This document shows positions 34,496-42,631 of a stretch of 64,000 bases of DNA, in pieces. The notes beneath the pieces are model-generated. The model searched no databases, was not told the DNA's origin, and worked only from the letters and a program-made list of their open reading frames with translations. The translations under genes and the position numbers were made by a program. The DNA is from Candidatus Chlorohelix allophototropha (GTDB taxonomy: Bacteria; Chloroflexota; Chloroflexia; Chloroheliales; Chloroheliaceae): contig NZ_CP128400.1 of assembly GCF_030389965.1 (NCBI RefSeq), positions 2,170,001-2,234,000 on the forward strand, in the 5' to 3' direction. Within the stretch, counting starts at the first letter, position 1, and each line of letters opens with the position of its first letter.

Positions 34496-35351
34496 AACTA
34501 GATCAAGGCGAAAGTTTAGAAAGCCTTTTGAGAGCCAAACGGATCATAGAAATGTAAATATTGGCTTCCGAATGCTGTGGTAAACGCTCATACTCTTTCG
34601 CCATTCGTCGGTTCCGCCCGATCCAGGCATGCGTCCGTTCTACTACCCAACGACGCGGTTGTACCTTAAAACCTTTAATATCGTCGGTGCGTTTGACTAT
34701 TTCCAGTTCAAAATCGAACATTCCAGCCACCCACTCTACCAACTTTCCGCTGTAACCTCCATCCGCCCATACCAACTTCAGGGTACGGCATTTATTCTCA
34801 GCAGTGGCCAGCACTTCTATTGCCCCATCTCGATCTTGTATATTCGCAGCTTGTACTTTGACCACGATCGGAAAGCCCAAGGTGTCCACCAGCAGGTGCC
34901 GCTTGCGCCCATTCACCTTTTTTCCTGCATCGTAACCCCGTATTCCTCCAACTTCGGTGGTTTTTACTGACTGGCTATCGATGATACCAGCGCTGGGTTG
35001 GGGATTTCGTCCTGCCTTAACTCGCACTTTTTGGTGTAGTGCCTCGTAAATACGTTGCCAAAGACCGTTCCAGCGCCACAGACGGTAGTAGTGATAGACT
35101 GTTTTCCAATGAGGAAACTCTTGTGGAAGCATTTCCCATTGGCAACCAGTTTTGAGTAAGTAGAAGATGGCGCAGACTATTTCACGATAGGGATGTACTC
35201 TGGGACGACCTTCTCGACTGTTAGGGGGGAAATATGGCATAATGATTTCCCACTCGGCATCGCTCGGGTCGGTAGGGTAAGCTTTTCTTGTACTCATAAT
35301 ACGAGCTTACCCATTATTCTTTTTTATTTCAACTTTCTTCTTTACTCAGTT
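34496..35351 (-). mobile_element. IS5-family element (about 856 bp)
   Basis: The ends are set by imperfect inverted repeats starting AACT (left AACTAGATCAAGGCGAAAGTT; right, read inward, AACTGAGTAAAGAAGAAAGTT) flanked by TTAA on both sides (34492-34495, 35352-35355). TTAA agrees with the YTAR target of IS5 elements. One transposase gene fills it. Confidence 0.8.
34503..35297 (-). CDS. IS5-family transposase
   Basis: 264 residues, apparently full length. It has an N-terminal DUF4096-like region (DPSDAEWEIIMPYFPP), then the DDE core: first Asp in IIDSQSVKTTE, second in WADGGYSG, Glu in VVERTHAWIGRNRR. A single uninterrupted frame argues against the two-frame IS427 group and for IS1031/ISL2-like members. 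No stop or frameshift was seen, so it may be active. Confidence 0.9.
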   Translation of the reverse strand: MSTRKAYPTDPSDAEWEIIMPYFPPNSREGRPRVHPYREIVCAIFYLLKTGCQWEMLPQEFPHWKTVYHYYRLWRWNGLWQRIYEALHQKVRVKAGRNPQPSAGIIDSQSVKTTEVGGIRGYDAGKKVNGRKRHLLVDTLGFPIVVKVQAANIQDRDGAIEVLATAENKCRTLKLVWADGGYSGKLVEWVAGMFDFELEIVKRTDDIKGFKVQPRRWVVERTHAWIGRNRRMAKEYERLPQHSEANIYISMIRLALKRLSKLSP

Positions 35352-35852
35352 TTAAGAAACGCTCTAATGAATTTTCTCCAAAAGCCTTACAAGCCAGTTG
35401 TAGCCACTGCTCTAGGTCAATTAACAATGCGAAAAGGCATATTTTAAACTGCATTGAGTATAAAGCAGAAAAAGGAAGCCATCCAATATACTCAGCCCCT
35501 TTTATTACCAGATAAAAAGTCGGTTTCGGCTTCGCAAAAAGCTTAACCGCTTCCAATAATGGGGTATCAGCAGATATTACGGTATAAGGCAAAATTTGCT
35601 TTGTGTATTTCTTAACAAAGCCCACCTCATTATTTCCCCATGCAGTTTCAGTCCACTCAAAATAACCTATAATTCTTCCGTCATCATCTTCTACTAGCGC
35701 TATTTCTTCTAAAATATCAATCCCATTTGGGAAACAGTAACATTCATCCCAGTCAAATTGTACTTCGTCTCCCGACCATCGCGCCTTCACAGTGTCAAAC
35801 GGTTTACAAACATCCTCTACCTTGACCAAACGAGCCATTTCCTGAAAAATGG

Positions 35853-37069
35853 TTTGCTACCGTACAGATATAAAGGAGAGGAAAAGGAGGAGAAGGTTGA
35901 GGCAGAGTGGTAAACTGTAGTTTTCTTACCGACCAAAGTAGAAAGCAAAAGGATACCAAAATGAGTGACAACCTTCGCCGACATCGTGCCATAAAACAGC
36001 AATTGTTGCAACTCCACCCACAAGCGCAGGGGCGCGAATTACAATATTTAACGATTCTAGCGATGGTGATCAGTGGGATTGTAGGTAGTCGGCATAGTGC
36101 GTTGCCTAATATCGCCGCCAAAGTGCCAGATAAAACTAAACGGGAAAGCCGCATCATCCGAATGCGCCGATTGCTCAAAAATGATAACTTTAACCAAAAA
36201 GTGGTGTATGCTCCTTTCGCCAAACAATTGCTGAGTAGCCTGTGTCATTGTCCACTGGTACTGGTGATAGATGGCAGTCAGGTTGGTGCTGGTGGAATGG
36301 GCTTAGTAATCAGTGTAGTATATCAGGGGCGGGCTTTACCTTTGGGTTGGTTGGTGGTTAAGGCTAAAAAGGGACATTTAGCTCAAGCTTTGCACATCAG
36401 ATTGTTAAAGCAAGTTCACTCGTTGGTTCCGTCTGGTAGCCAAGTAGTCTTTTTGGGTGATGGTGAATTCGATGGCTGTCGTTTGTTAAGACGGTTAGAT
36501 TATTACGGTTGGCAGTATGTCTGTCGTACTGCTAAAAATAGCCAGGTCTGGTTGGATGAACAAGCTCATTATGCCATCAGTAAGTTAGGGGTTCAGCCTG
36601 GTCAGGTAGTGAGTCAGAGCGGCGTAGCATTCAGCAAACACGAGTACGGACCAGTACTGGTCATAGCGGTCTGGCAAAAGCCTTACCGTGAGCCACTTTA
36701 TCTGGTGAGTAATTTGGCTCTAGCCCAGGAAGCAATCCGGTACTACAAAAAGAGGTTTAGGATTGAAACCTTCTTTTCCGATAGCAAGAGCCGAGGGTTT
36801 CGGCTGGACAAGAGCCATTTGGATGACCCTAAACGGCTAGAAAGGTTATTGTTAGCGGCTTGTCTGGCTTATCTTTGGATTGTACATCTGGGTACGATAG
36901 CTTTAGCTGAAGGCTGGAACCGGGTCATTCATCGCACCGAACGACTGGATTTGAGCCTGTTCAATTTAGGTTTGAACCTGCTTGAGCATTTTTTGAATGA
37001 ACATTTACCCTTACCAGTCGCCTTTATCCCTTTTCTTTTAGAGGATTTCTAATTGTGTACGGTAGCAAA
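35853..37069 (+). mobile_element. IS4-like element (1217 bp) with 8-bp target duplication
   Basis: Perfect 14-base inverted repeats TTTGCTACCGTACA (35853-35866 and inverted at 37056-37069). Outside them is the direct repeat AAAAATGG (35845-35852 and 37070-37077). The complete, undecayed ends indicate a recent insertion, here into the tenth codon of the CBS-like gene. Confidence 0.88.
35961..37052 (+). CDS. IS4-like transposase
   Basis: 363 residues from the ATG at 35961, which has AAAGGATA eight bases upstream; the earlier in-frame ATG is less likely. DDE residues are in LVIDGSQVG, FLGDGEFDG and the Y-(2)-R-(3)-E-(6)-K signature YYKKRFRIETFFSDSK. The frame is intact to its stop, four bases before the right inverted repeat. 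Confidence 0.88.
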   Translation: MSDNLRRHRAIKQQLLQLHPQAQGRELQYLTILAMVISGIVGSRHSALPNIAAKVPDKTKRESRIIRMRRLLKNDNFNQKVVYAPFAKQLLSSLCHCPLVLVIDGSQVGAGGMGLVISVVYQGRALPLGWLVVKAKKGHLAQALHIRLLKQVHSLVPSGSQVVFLGDGEFDGCRLLRRLDYYGWQYVCRTAKNSQVWLDEQAHYAISKLGVQPGQVVSQSGVAFSKHEYGPVLVIAVWQKPYREPLYLVSNLALAQEAIRYYKKRFRIETFFSDSKSRGFRLDKSHLDDPKRLERLLLAACLAYLWIVHLGTIALAEGWNRVIHRTERLDLSLFNLGLNLLEHFLNEHLPLPVAFIPFLLEDF

Positions 37070-37448
37070 AAAAATGGAAGAGGTTTCAAACATGTTCATT
37101 TCCTAAAGTCCTTTCAACCAAGCTTGTACCCCATTCCCATAACTTTATAGACCGCTTCCGAATAGACCGAAGCGAGCTTGTTCAGGAATACTTTCTTTTA
37201 CTATAAGATACCGATGGTATTGTGATAATATTAATAGAAGGCGAAGTTATTATAAAGCAGCGTTTATAAATCTGCAAAGTGAGTTTAATTGGAAGATGTT
37301 TAGAGTTAGGTAAGATAATTCTAAAGGAGAGTAGCTGAGAATTTTGCCCAATCCTAAGCTATTACCTCAAAAGCAAAAATCCAGTCAGCATACTGACTAT
37401 GCTAAAATAAGGTAACAACTCATTCGGGTAGAAAATTAAGTATTCGAG

Positions 37449-37520
37449 CGGGGTTCTCAGGGTTGCAATTACTCCTAAATTCCTCTCTCTCCTTCCCCAT
37501 TGAGGGGGCAAGGGGTGATC
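37449..37520. repeat. Family T repeat, truncated copy
   Basis: AGCGGGGTTCTCAGGGTTGC, then CTCTCTCTCCTTCCCC, then GAGGGGGCAAGGGGTGA, in family T order and ending near GTTAC. It occupies part of the 467-base region upstream of topA. The remainder is AT-rich; it holds a six-pair hairpin (CGCTTC/GAAGCG, 37152-37173) and presumably the promoters of topA and of the interrupted gene. Confidence 0.6.
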
Positions 37521-37566
37521 AGTTACGCTTTAGGCACAATAACGGAAACAGGCAGATTACTTTTTT

Positions 37567-39681
37567 ATGGCTGGCACACTCGTAATCGTTGAATCGCCCG
37601 CGAAGGCGAAAACCATCGGCAAATATCTAGGGCGCGACTACACGGTACGCGCCACCATGGGGCATGTGCGGGATTTGCCGCCAGAACGACTCGGCGTAAA
37701 TGTTGAGGACGGCAGCTTTTTGCCCGAATACGAATCGGTAAAAGGGCGCGGTAAAATAATCGGCGAAATTCGCACGCTGGCAAAAGAGGCAAGCGCGGTA
37801 TTGCTCGCCACCGACCCCGACCGGGAAGGGGAAGCAATCGCGTGGCACATTGCCAGCGCGGCGGGACTAAACAGGCGCGGTCTTAAAGTGAGCCGGGTAG
37901 AATTTCACGAAATCACCGAACGCGCCATCAAACAGGCGGTGGCTAACCCGCGCCAATTGGATATGAACCTCGTCAATGCACAACAGGCGCGGCGTGTGCT
38001 AGACCGTTTGGTGGGCTATCGCCTTAGCCCCTTATTATGGAAGAAGGTGCAGCGTGGCTTGAGCGCAGGGCGCGTACAAAGCGTGGCGTTGCGGGTGGTG
38101 GTAGATAGGGAACAGGAAATCGAGGCTTTCGTACCGCGCGAATTTTGGACGGTGGAAGCCGATCTTGCCCGTAGCCCATGGAGCAAGCAAAAAAACGACC
38201 TGTTTCGCGCCGTATTATTCACCCGCGAGAAGTCGCCCCGCAAGTGGGAATTTGAGAAAGGCGAGGAAGCGCAACAAGTCGTAAAAGAGCTAGAGGCGGC
38301 GAGTTGGAAGGTGGCTGCAATCACCCGCAAAGAGAAACGCCAGCATCCCTCCGCCCCCTTTACCACCAGCACTTTGCAGCAAGAAGCCGCCCGCAAACTC
38401 GGCTTTGCTGCCAAGCACACCATGAAGGTGGCGCAAGAGCTTTACGAAGGGGTTTCGCTTGGCTCGGAAGGTAACTCCGGGCTTATCACCTACATGCGCA
38501 CCGATAGCGTGAACGTATCGCGGGAAGCGCAGGAAGCGGCGCGAGCGGTGATAGTGCAGCAGTTCAGCCCGGAATATTTGCCTAGCAAGCCGCCCTTTTA
38601 TAAGAGCAAAGCCCTTAACGCGCAGGAAGCGCACGAAGCCATCCGCCCTACCAACCCGGCGCGTCTGCCCGATGGAATCCGGCAATTTCTCGGCGCGGAT
38701 CAGCATCGCCTGTATCGCCTGATTTGGCAACGCTTTATCGCCAGCCAAATGGCGGAGGCGCGTTTGGAAGTTACCACCTACGACATTGACGCACAACCCC
38801 GCGAGCGTACAAAGCAACCTTACTTGTTCAGGGCAAGCGGCGAAAGAACGATTTTCCCCGGCTTTATGGCGATTTATCGCGAGTCGGTAGGCGATAGCGA
38901 AGATTCGGAAGAAATTAAAGGCTTGCCGCGCTTGCAAGAAAACGATGCGCTTGACCCGGTAAAGCTTCTGCCGGAACAGCATTTCACCCAACCGCCCCCA
39001 CGCTTTGGAGAAGCCACGCTGGTAAAAACGCTGGAAGAATTGGGAGTGGGACGACCTAGCACCTACGCCACCATTCTCTCCACCATCCAAGATAGAGGCT
39101 ATGTGGTGGTGCAGGGCGTGGGGCGTGAGAAAAAGTTCGTGCCGACCCCGCTTGGCAGCGCCGTTACCACGCTATTGGTGGCGCGTTTCCCCGATTTGCT
39201 GGACGTGAAATTTACCGCAAAGCTAGAGGACGAATTAGACCAAGTGGCGGAGGGCAAGCGCGAATGGGTTCCGCTGGTGGCGGAAGTGTATCACCCTATG
39301 ATGCAGCATTTGGCTTTGGCGGAACGAGAAGTGGCTAAAATCGAGGTGGCGCAATCGCCCGATTTTCCCGTTGCAGAGAAGCGCAAAACTACCGGGCGGA
39401 GTTCCTATACCCGCAAAAGCGGCAGTAGCTCTTACGCTGCTAAAACTCCCCGCACCCGGAAAACCGCCGAAAAAAAAGCCGATTATGCCACGCCGAACGG
39501 TGAACCGTCTGGCGAAAAAGTAGCGGTAAAACGCGCCCCTCGCCAGAAAGCGGTTGTTGCCGAAGAAGCGCAAGTGACGTGCGATAAATGCGGCAAACCA
39601 ATGGTCAAGCGCAAGGGACCCTATAGCGAGTTTTACGGATGCAGTGGTTATCCCACTTGTCGCAACATCCGCAAGCTTTAA
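37567..39681 (+). CDS. topA: DNA topoisomerase I
   Basis: A 704-residue type IA topoisomerase that relaxes negative supercoils. It has an N-terminal TOPRIM domain (LVIVESPAKAKTIGKYLG and ATDPDREGEAIAWHI with its acidic triad). The nucleophile is Tyr309 in GLITYMRTDSVN. The GVGRPSTYATILSTIQDRGYV block of domain I follows. After a Lys/Arg/Ser-rich linker (about 590-660) there is one four-Cys zinc ribbon (CDKCGKPMVKRKG then CSGYPTCRN). One ribbon is fewer than the three of E. coli TopA but usual in many phyla. The upstream ribosome site is weak. Confidence 0.95.
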   Translation: MAGTLVIVESPAKAKTIGKYLGRDYTVRATMGHVRDLPPERLGVNVEDGSFLPEYESVKGRGKIIGEIRTLAKEASAVLLATDPDREGEAIAWHIASAAGLNRRGLKVSRVEFHEITERAIKQAVANPRQLDMNLVNAQQARRVLDRLVGYRLSPLLWKKVQRGLSAGRVQSVALRVVVDREQEIEAFVPREFWTVEADLARSPWSKQKNDLFRAVLFTREKSPRKWEFEKGEEAQQVVKELEAASWKVAAITRKEKRQHPSAPFTTSTLQQEAARKLGFAAKHTMKVAQELYEGVSLGSEGNSGLITYMRTDSVNVSREAQEAARAVIVQQFSPEYLPSKPPFYKSKALNAQEAHEAIRPTNPARLPDGIRQFLGADQHRLYRLIWQRFIASQMAEARLEVTTYDIDAQPRERTKQPYLFRASGERTIFPGFMAIYRESVGDSEDSEEIKGLPRLQENDALDPVKLLPEQHFTQPPPRFGEATLVKTLEELGVGRPSTYATILSTIQDRGYVVVQGVGREKKFVPTPLGSAVTTLLVARFPDLLDVKFTAKLEDELDQVAEGKREWVPLVAEVYHPMMQHLALAEREVAKIEVAQSPDFPVAEKRKTTGRSSYTRKSGSSSYAAKTPRTRKTAEKKADYATPNGEPSGEKVAVKRAPRQKAVVAEEAQVTCDKCGKPMVKRKGPYSEFYGCSGYPTCRNIRKL

Positions 39682-39686
39682 TTCTC

Positions 39687-40133
39687 TTAAAGTTGTAGCA
39701 ACATGGCTTGTGCGCTAACTGGACAAGCATGGCTGAACTCGTCCGACTGTTGCAGCGCGGGGTCAACCTCAGCGCGAGAGACGGGCGCAAAGCCCAACCG
39801 CGTAAAGAAACTTGCGGCAGTTTCGGTCAGCAAGTAAAGGTTAGCAACGTTGTTCTGGCGCGCTAACTCCAGCGTTGCCTTCACCAGCGTTTGCCCGATG
39901 CCCCTGCCCCGCGCTTCTTCGGCAGTAACCACCGAACGCAAGAGCGCAGAACGCCCGTATATTTCCAACGCCGCGCTTCCAACAATTTTATCACCTTGCT
40001 TTGTCACCAGCGTTAGGGGCAAGCGTGCGATTACGCCTTCCTCCGGCAGATTGTTCTCCGCCAATAAGCGGGTAATCTCCGCAGCATCCGACAAATTCGC
40101 CATTTCGAGTTTATAAAGTGAGGCGGTATCCAT
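39687..40133 (-). CDS. arsN2: GNAT acetyltransferase, ArsN2-like
   Basis: 148 residues from the ATG at 40133, with AAAGGAG seven bases upstream. GNAT features are SVVTAEEARGRGIGQTLV (the acetyl-CoA loop, RGxGIG) and YLLTETAASFFTRLGF near the end. The overall pattern and position in an arsenic operon match the arsinothricin/arsenic-resistance N-acetyltransferase group ArsN. It is the last gene, 11 bases after arsC, and only five bases from the convergent end of topA. The exact substrate is not shown by sequence. Confidence 0.75.
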   Translation of the reverse strand: MDTASLYKLEMANLSDAAEITRLLAENNLPEEGVIARLPLTLVTKQGDKIVGSAALEIYGRSALLRSVVTAEEARGRGIGQTLVKATLELARQNNVANLYLLTETAASFFTRLGFAPVSRAEVDPALQQSDEFSHACPVSAQAMLLQL

Positions 40134-40144
40134 AGCCACTCCTT

Positions 40145-40555
40145 TCAAACAGTTTTGAGCCAATCGGCAATACGCGCCTGAATTGCGTTACGCACTTCGC
40201 GATAGGTTGCCAGTTGCGCTTCTTCGCTTCCGGTAGCGCGGGAGGGGTCTGGAAAACTCCAATGCAAACGATGGCGGGCGTTTGGGAAAACGGGACAGCT
40301 TTCGTTTGCCGCATCACAAACCGTAATCACATAATCAATCGGTTGGTTCAGGTATTCGGTCAAAACTTTAGAGCGATGCCCGGAAATATCAATTCCCAAC
40401 TCTTCCATTGATTTAATCGCCAACGGACGCACAAAAGTAACCTCAGTACCCGCGCTCAAAGCCTCAAACCTATCGCCGCCCATCGCCCGCAACAGCCCTT
40501 CCGCTATCTGAGAACGCGCCGAATTATGGGTGCAGAGAAATAAAACTTTTTCCAT
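40145..40555 (-). CDS. arsC: Arsenate reductase, LMW-phosphatase type (copy 1)
   Basis: 136 residues. The P-loop CTHNSARSQ begins with nucleophile Cys8 close to the N-terminus. The further redox Cys is in VCDAANESCPVFP (pair CD...ESCP), typical of thioredoxin-linked ArsC, and the catalytic Asp lies in SFPDPSRATGS. It reduces arsenate to arsenite for efflux. It lies 26 bases after the second arsC; the two are diverged paralogues. Confidence 0.9.
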   Translation of the reverse strand: MEKVLFLCTHNSARSQIAEGLLRAMGGDRFEALSAGTEVTFVRPLAIKSMEELGIDISGHRSKVLTEYLNQPIDYVITVCDAANESCPVFPNARHRLHWSFPDPSRATGSEEAQLATYREVRNAIQARIADWLKTV

Positions 40556-40581
40556 CCTAGTATTTTGCTCCTGAATTATGT

Positions 40582-41019
40582 TTATTTAAAACGATGTAGT
40601 TGCATTAGCATCCGAATGCGAGTTCCCAATTCTACCGCCAAGTCATTAAATACTGCCTGCTTTTCTTCCTCGCTGCCTTCAACACTAGCCGGGTCGGACA
40701 GACTCCAATGGATACGTTCAGGGTCGCCGGGAAAAGCCGGACAAGACTCTTTGATACGATCGCAAGTGGTAATAATATAATCAAATTCTTGGTCTAAAAA
40801 CTGGTTCAAATGTTTAGGATAGTGATTACTTATATCAATTCCCATGTTTGCTAAGGTTTTTATAGCTAAGGGATGTACATCAGAAGCTAACTCGTTTCCC
40901 GCGCTGTACACCTCATATCTAGCCTTGCCCAAGTGGCGAAGAATTCCCTCCGCCATTTGGGAACGAGCCTGATTGTGAGTACATAGAAACAGGACTCTAA
41001 TTTTATTTTCATTGGTCAT
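40582..41019 (-). CDS. arsC: Arsenate reductase, LMW-phosphatase type (copy 2)
   Basis: 145 residues with the same fold as its downstream paralogue: P-loop CTHNQARSQ (Cys13), redox pair in TCDRIKESCPAFPG, Asp in SLSDPASVEGS. Both copies keep every catalytic residue, so they are not a gene and a relic; differing reductant or substrate preference is possible. It follows acr3 by 21 bases. Confidence 0.9.
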   Translation of the reverse strand: MTNENKIRVLFLCTHNQARSQMAEGILRHLGKARYEVYSAGNELASDVHPLAIKTLANMGIDISNHYPKHLNQFLDQEFDYIITTCDRIKESCPAFPGDPERIHWSLSDPASVEGSEEEKQAVFNDLAVELGTRIRMLMQLHRFK

Positions 41020-41040
41020 AATTTATCCCGCCCTTATTTT

Positions 41041-42126
41041 CTAAAGTTGCTTAGCTGCCACCGGACTAATTTCTCCCGCATTGCCGCCAAAGTACCGCCG
41101 CCGGAAAAATAACGCCACGCTCACTAAGCTGATAAGCGCAGGCACTTCCACCAAGGGTCCGATTACCGCTGCAAACGCCGCCCCGGAGTTGATACCAAAG
41201 ACCGCCACCGCCACCGCTATTGCCAGTTCAAAGTTGTTGCTGGCAGCGGTGAAAGAGAGGGTAGCGGTTTTGGAATAATCCGCCCCGATGCGCTTCCCCA
41301 TCCAAAAACTGACCAAGAACATCACCACAAAGTAAATCACCAACGGCAGGGCGATACGCAACACATCCAACGGAATCTGTACTATCAAATTGCCCTTCAA
41401 GCTGAACATCACCAAAATGGTAAAGAGCAACGCCACCAGCGTCATAGGGCTAATTTTAGGGATGAATTTCTTCTCGTACCACTCCCGCCCCTTAGCCTTT
41501 AGCAGCACAAAGCGGGTAAGCATTCCCGCCAAGAAAGGAATACCCAAATAGATAAAAACACTTTGGGCTATATCCCCAATCCCAACCTGTACCACGCTGC
41601 CCTTGAGTCCGAAAATTGGGGGAAGCACCGTGATAAAAACCCACGCATACACGCTATAGAATAGCACCTGAAAGATGCTGTTAAAAGCCACCAGCCCGGC
41701 AGCGTACTCGCTATCACCCTTCGCCAGTTCGTTCCACACTATAACCATCGCTATACAACGCGCCAGCCCAATCATAATTAGCCCGGTCATATATTCGGGC
41801 TTATCCGCCAGCAGCAGAATTGCCAGAAAAAACATCAGAACGGGTCCGATTATCCAGTTCTGCACCAGCGAAAGTAACAGGATTTTCCAATTGCGGAACA
41901 CATCGCCCAGTTCTTCATATTTCACCTTCGCCAGCGGAGGATACATCATTAGAATCAGCCCGATTGCAATCGGAATGTTGGTTGTGCCAGCCTGAAAGGT
42001 ATTAATAAAGTTTTCCACGCCGGGTATGAAATAGCCAATCCCAACGCCCACCGCCATTGCGAGAAAAATCCAGAGGGTTAGAAAACGGTCAAGGAAGGAA
42101 AGACGGCTGGTTTTTACAGTTTCCAA
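41041..42126 (-). CDS. acr3: Arsenite efflux permease, ACR3 family
   Basis: 361 residues with about ten transmembrane helices (BASS fold). ACR3 markers are [12 protein letters not shown] in helix one, [23 protein letters not shown] and [22 protein letters not shown] with the conserved Cys, and [23 protein letters not shown]. It extrudes arsenite (possibly antimonite) using the proton gradient. The start is TTG with AAAGGA upstream. The gap to arsR holds an operator-like palindrome. Confidence 0.93.
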   Translation of the reverse strand: METVKTSRLSFLDRFLTLWIFLAMAVGVGIGYFIPGVENFINTFQAGTTNIPIAIGLILMMYPPLAKVKYEELGDVFRNWKILLLSLVQNWIIGPVLMFFLAILLLADKPEYMTGLIMIGLARCIAMVIVWNELAKGDSEYAAGLVAFNSIFQVLFYSVYAWVFITVLPPIFGLKGSVVQVGIGDIAQSVFIYLGIPFLAGMLTRFVLLKAKGREWYEKKFIPKISPMTLVALLFTILVMFSLKGNLIVQIPLDVLRIALPLVIYFVVMFLVSFWMGKRIGADYSKTATLSFTAASNNFELAIAVAVAVFGINSGAAFAAVIGPLVEVPALISLVSVALFFRRRYFGGNAGEISPVAAKQL

Positions 42127-42156
42127 TCAAAGATTCCTTTCGGTTGGTAAAGATAC

Positions 42157-42173
42157 ATTGATAAACGTCAATA
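42157..42173. promoter_or_regulatory. ArsR operator-like palindrome before acr3
   Basis: ATTGATAAACGTCAATA, with half-sites ATTGA...TCAAT, nearly identical to the palindrome at 45374-45393 in front of arsM. It lies between arsR and acr3, so ArsR can be expected to repress the efflux and reductase genes here. No convincing -10 box was found beside it. Confidence 0.65.
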
Positions 42174-42189
42174 CGTGCGGACAAAAAAA

Positions 42190-42549
42190 CTAGCCGATAG
42201 TGTTATAAACGCGCTCTAATATTGCCTGTACTTCGCGGTACTTTTCCTTTATCAGCGAATAATGTACCCACTTCCCGCGCTTTACCCCCATTACTAAGCC
42301 CGCCTCCCTCAATATTTTGAGATGGTGCGAAATAGTAGGCTGCCCTAGCTTGAAACTGTCGGTGATGTCGCAGACGCACACTTCTTCTGGATTCTGCGCC
42401 AGCAAATTAAGGATACCCAAGCGGGTAGAATCTGCCAGCGCAGCGAACAGTTGGGCGGCTGCCTCAATCTGACCGGAATCTACATTGGAACGGTTGGCGG
42501 GGGTGCAACACCCTTCATTTTGAATTGTGGCAATAAGTTTCTTGATCAT
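42190..42549 (-). CDS. arsR: ArsR-family arsenic repressor
   Basis: 119-residue winged-helix repressor. The metal-binding patch EEVCVCDITDSF on helix 3 has the Cys-Val-Cys of classical ArsR. The recognition helix is in LGQPTISHHLKILREAGLV and the wing in GKWVHYSLI. An extra CC near the N-terminus (GCCTP) could supply a third ligand. Arsenite binding would release it from the two palindromic sites. It is first in the arsR-acr3-arsC-arsC-arsN2 run, directly downstream of the IS66-type insertion, which may cut it from its promoter. Confidence 0.92.
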   Translation of the reverse strand: MIKKLIATIQNEGCCTPANRSNVDSGQIEAAAQLFAALADSTRLGILNLLAQNPEEVCVCDITDSFKLGQPTISHHLKILREAGLVMGVKRGKWVHYSLIKEKYREVQAILERVYNTIG

Positions 42550-42631
42550 TTCAAAATCCCATGTGGGCGTTTCCAGCCCCTACCCATTCCAAGAGAATTA
42601 ACCCGTAAGGGCGTATTTATGTAGATTAACA

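Larger units (their letters stand above)
34078..37099 (-). pseudogene. CBS-like domain gene interrupted by two different insertion sequences
   Basis: Three pieces of one gene are visible. Piece one (37070-37099) encodes MNMFETSSIF. Piece two (35352-35844) continues QEMARLVKVEDVCKPF and reads in frame across the junction once the first element and one target copy are removed. It ends LERFL and includes a CBS-like stretch (TPLLEAVKLF then YLVIKGAEYIGWLPFSAL). Piece three (34078-34495) encodes WLLEKLPKGRRDKAEIVYK to the C-terminus SGNNYR. After removal of the second element pieces two and three are one base out of frame, so either a frameshift occurred or a separate downstream gene was hit. AGGA before ATG at 37093 suggests that as the original start. 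Confidence 0.75.

Noticed and set aside
35804-36223. Minus-strand frame opposite the IS4-like transposase
   Set aside because: It is the shadow of an intact transposase with clear DDE motifs on the plus strand.
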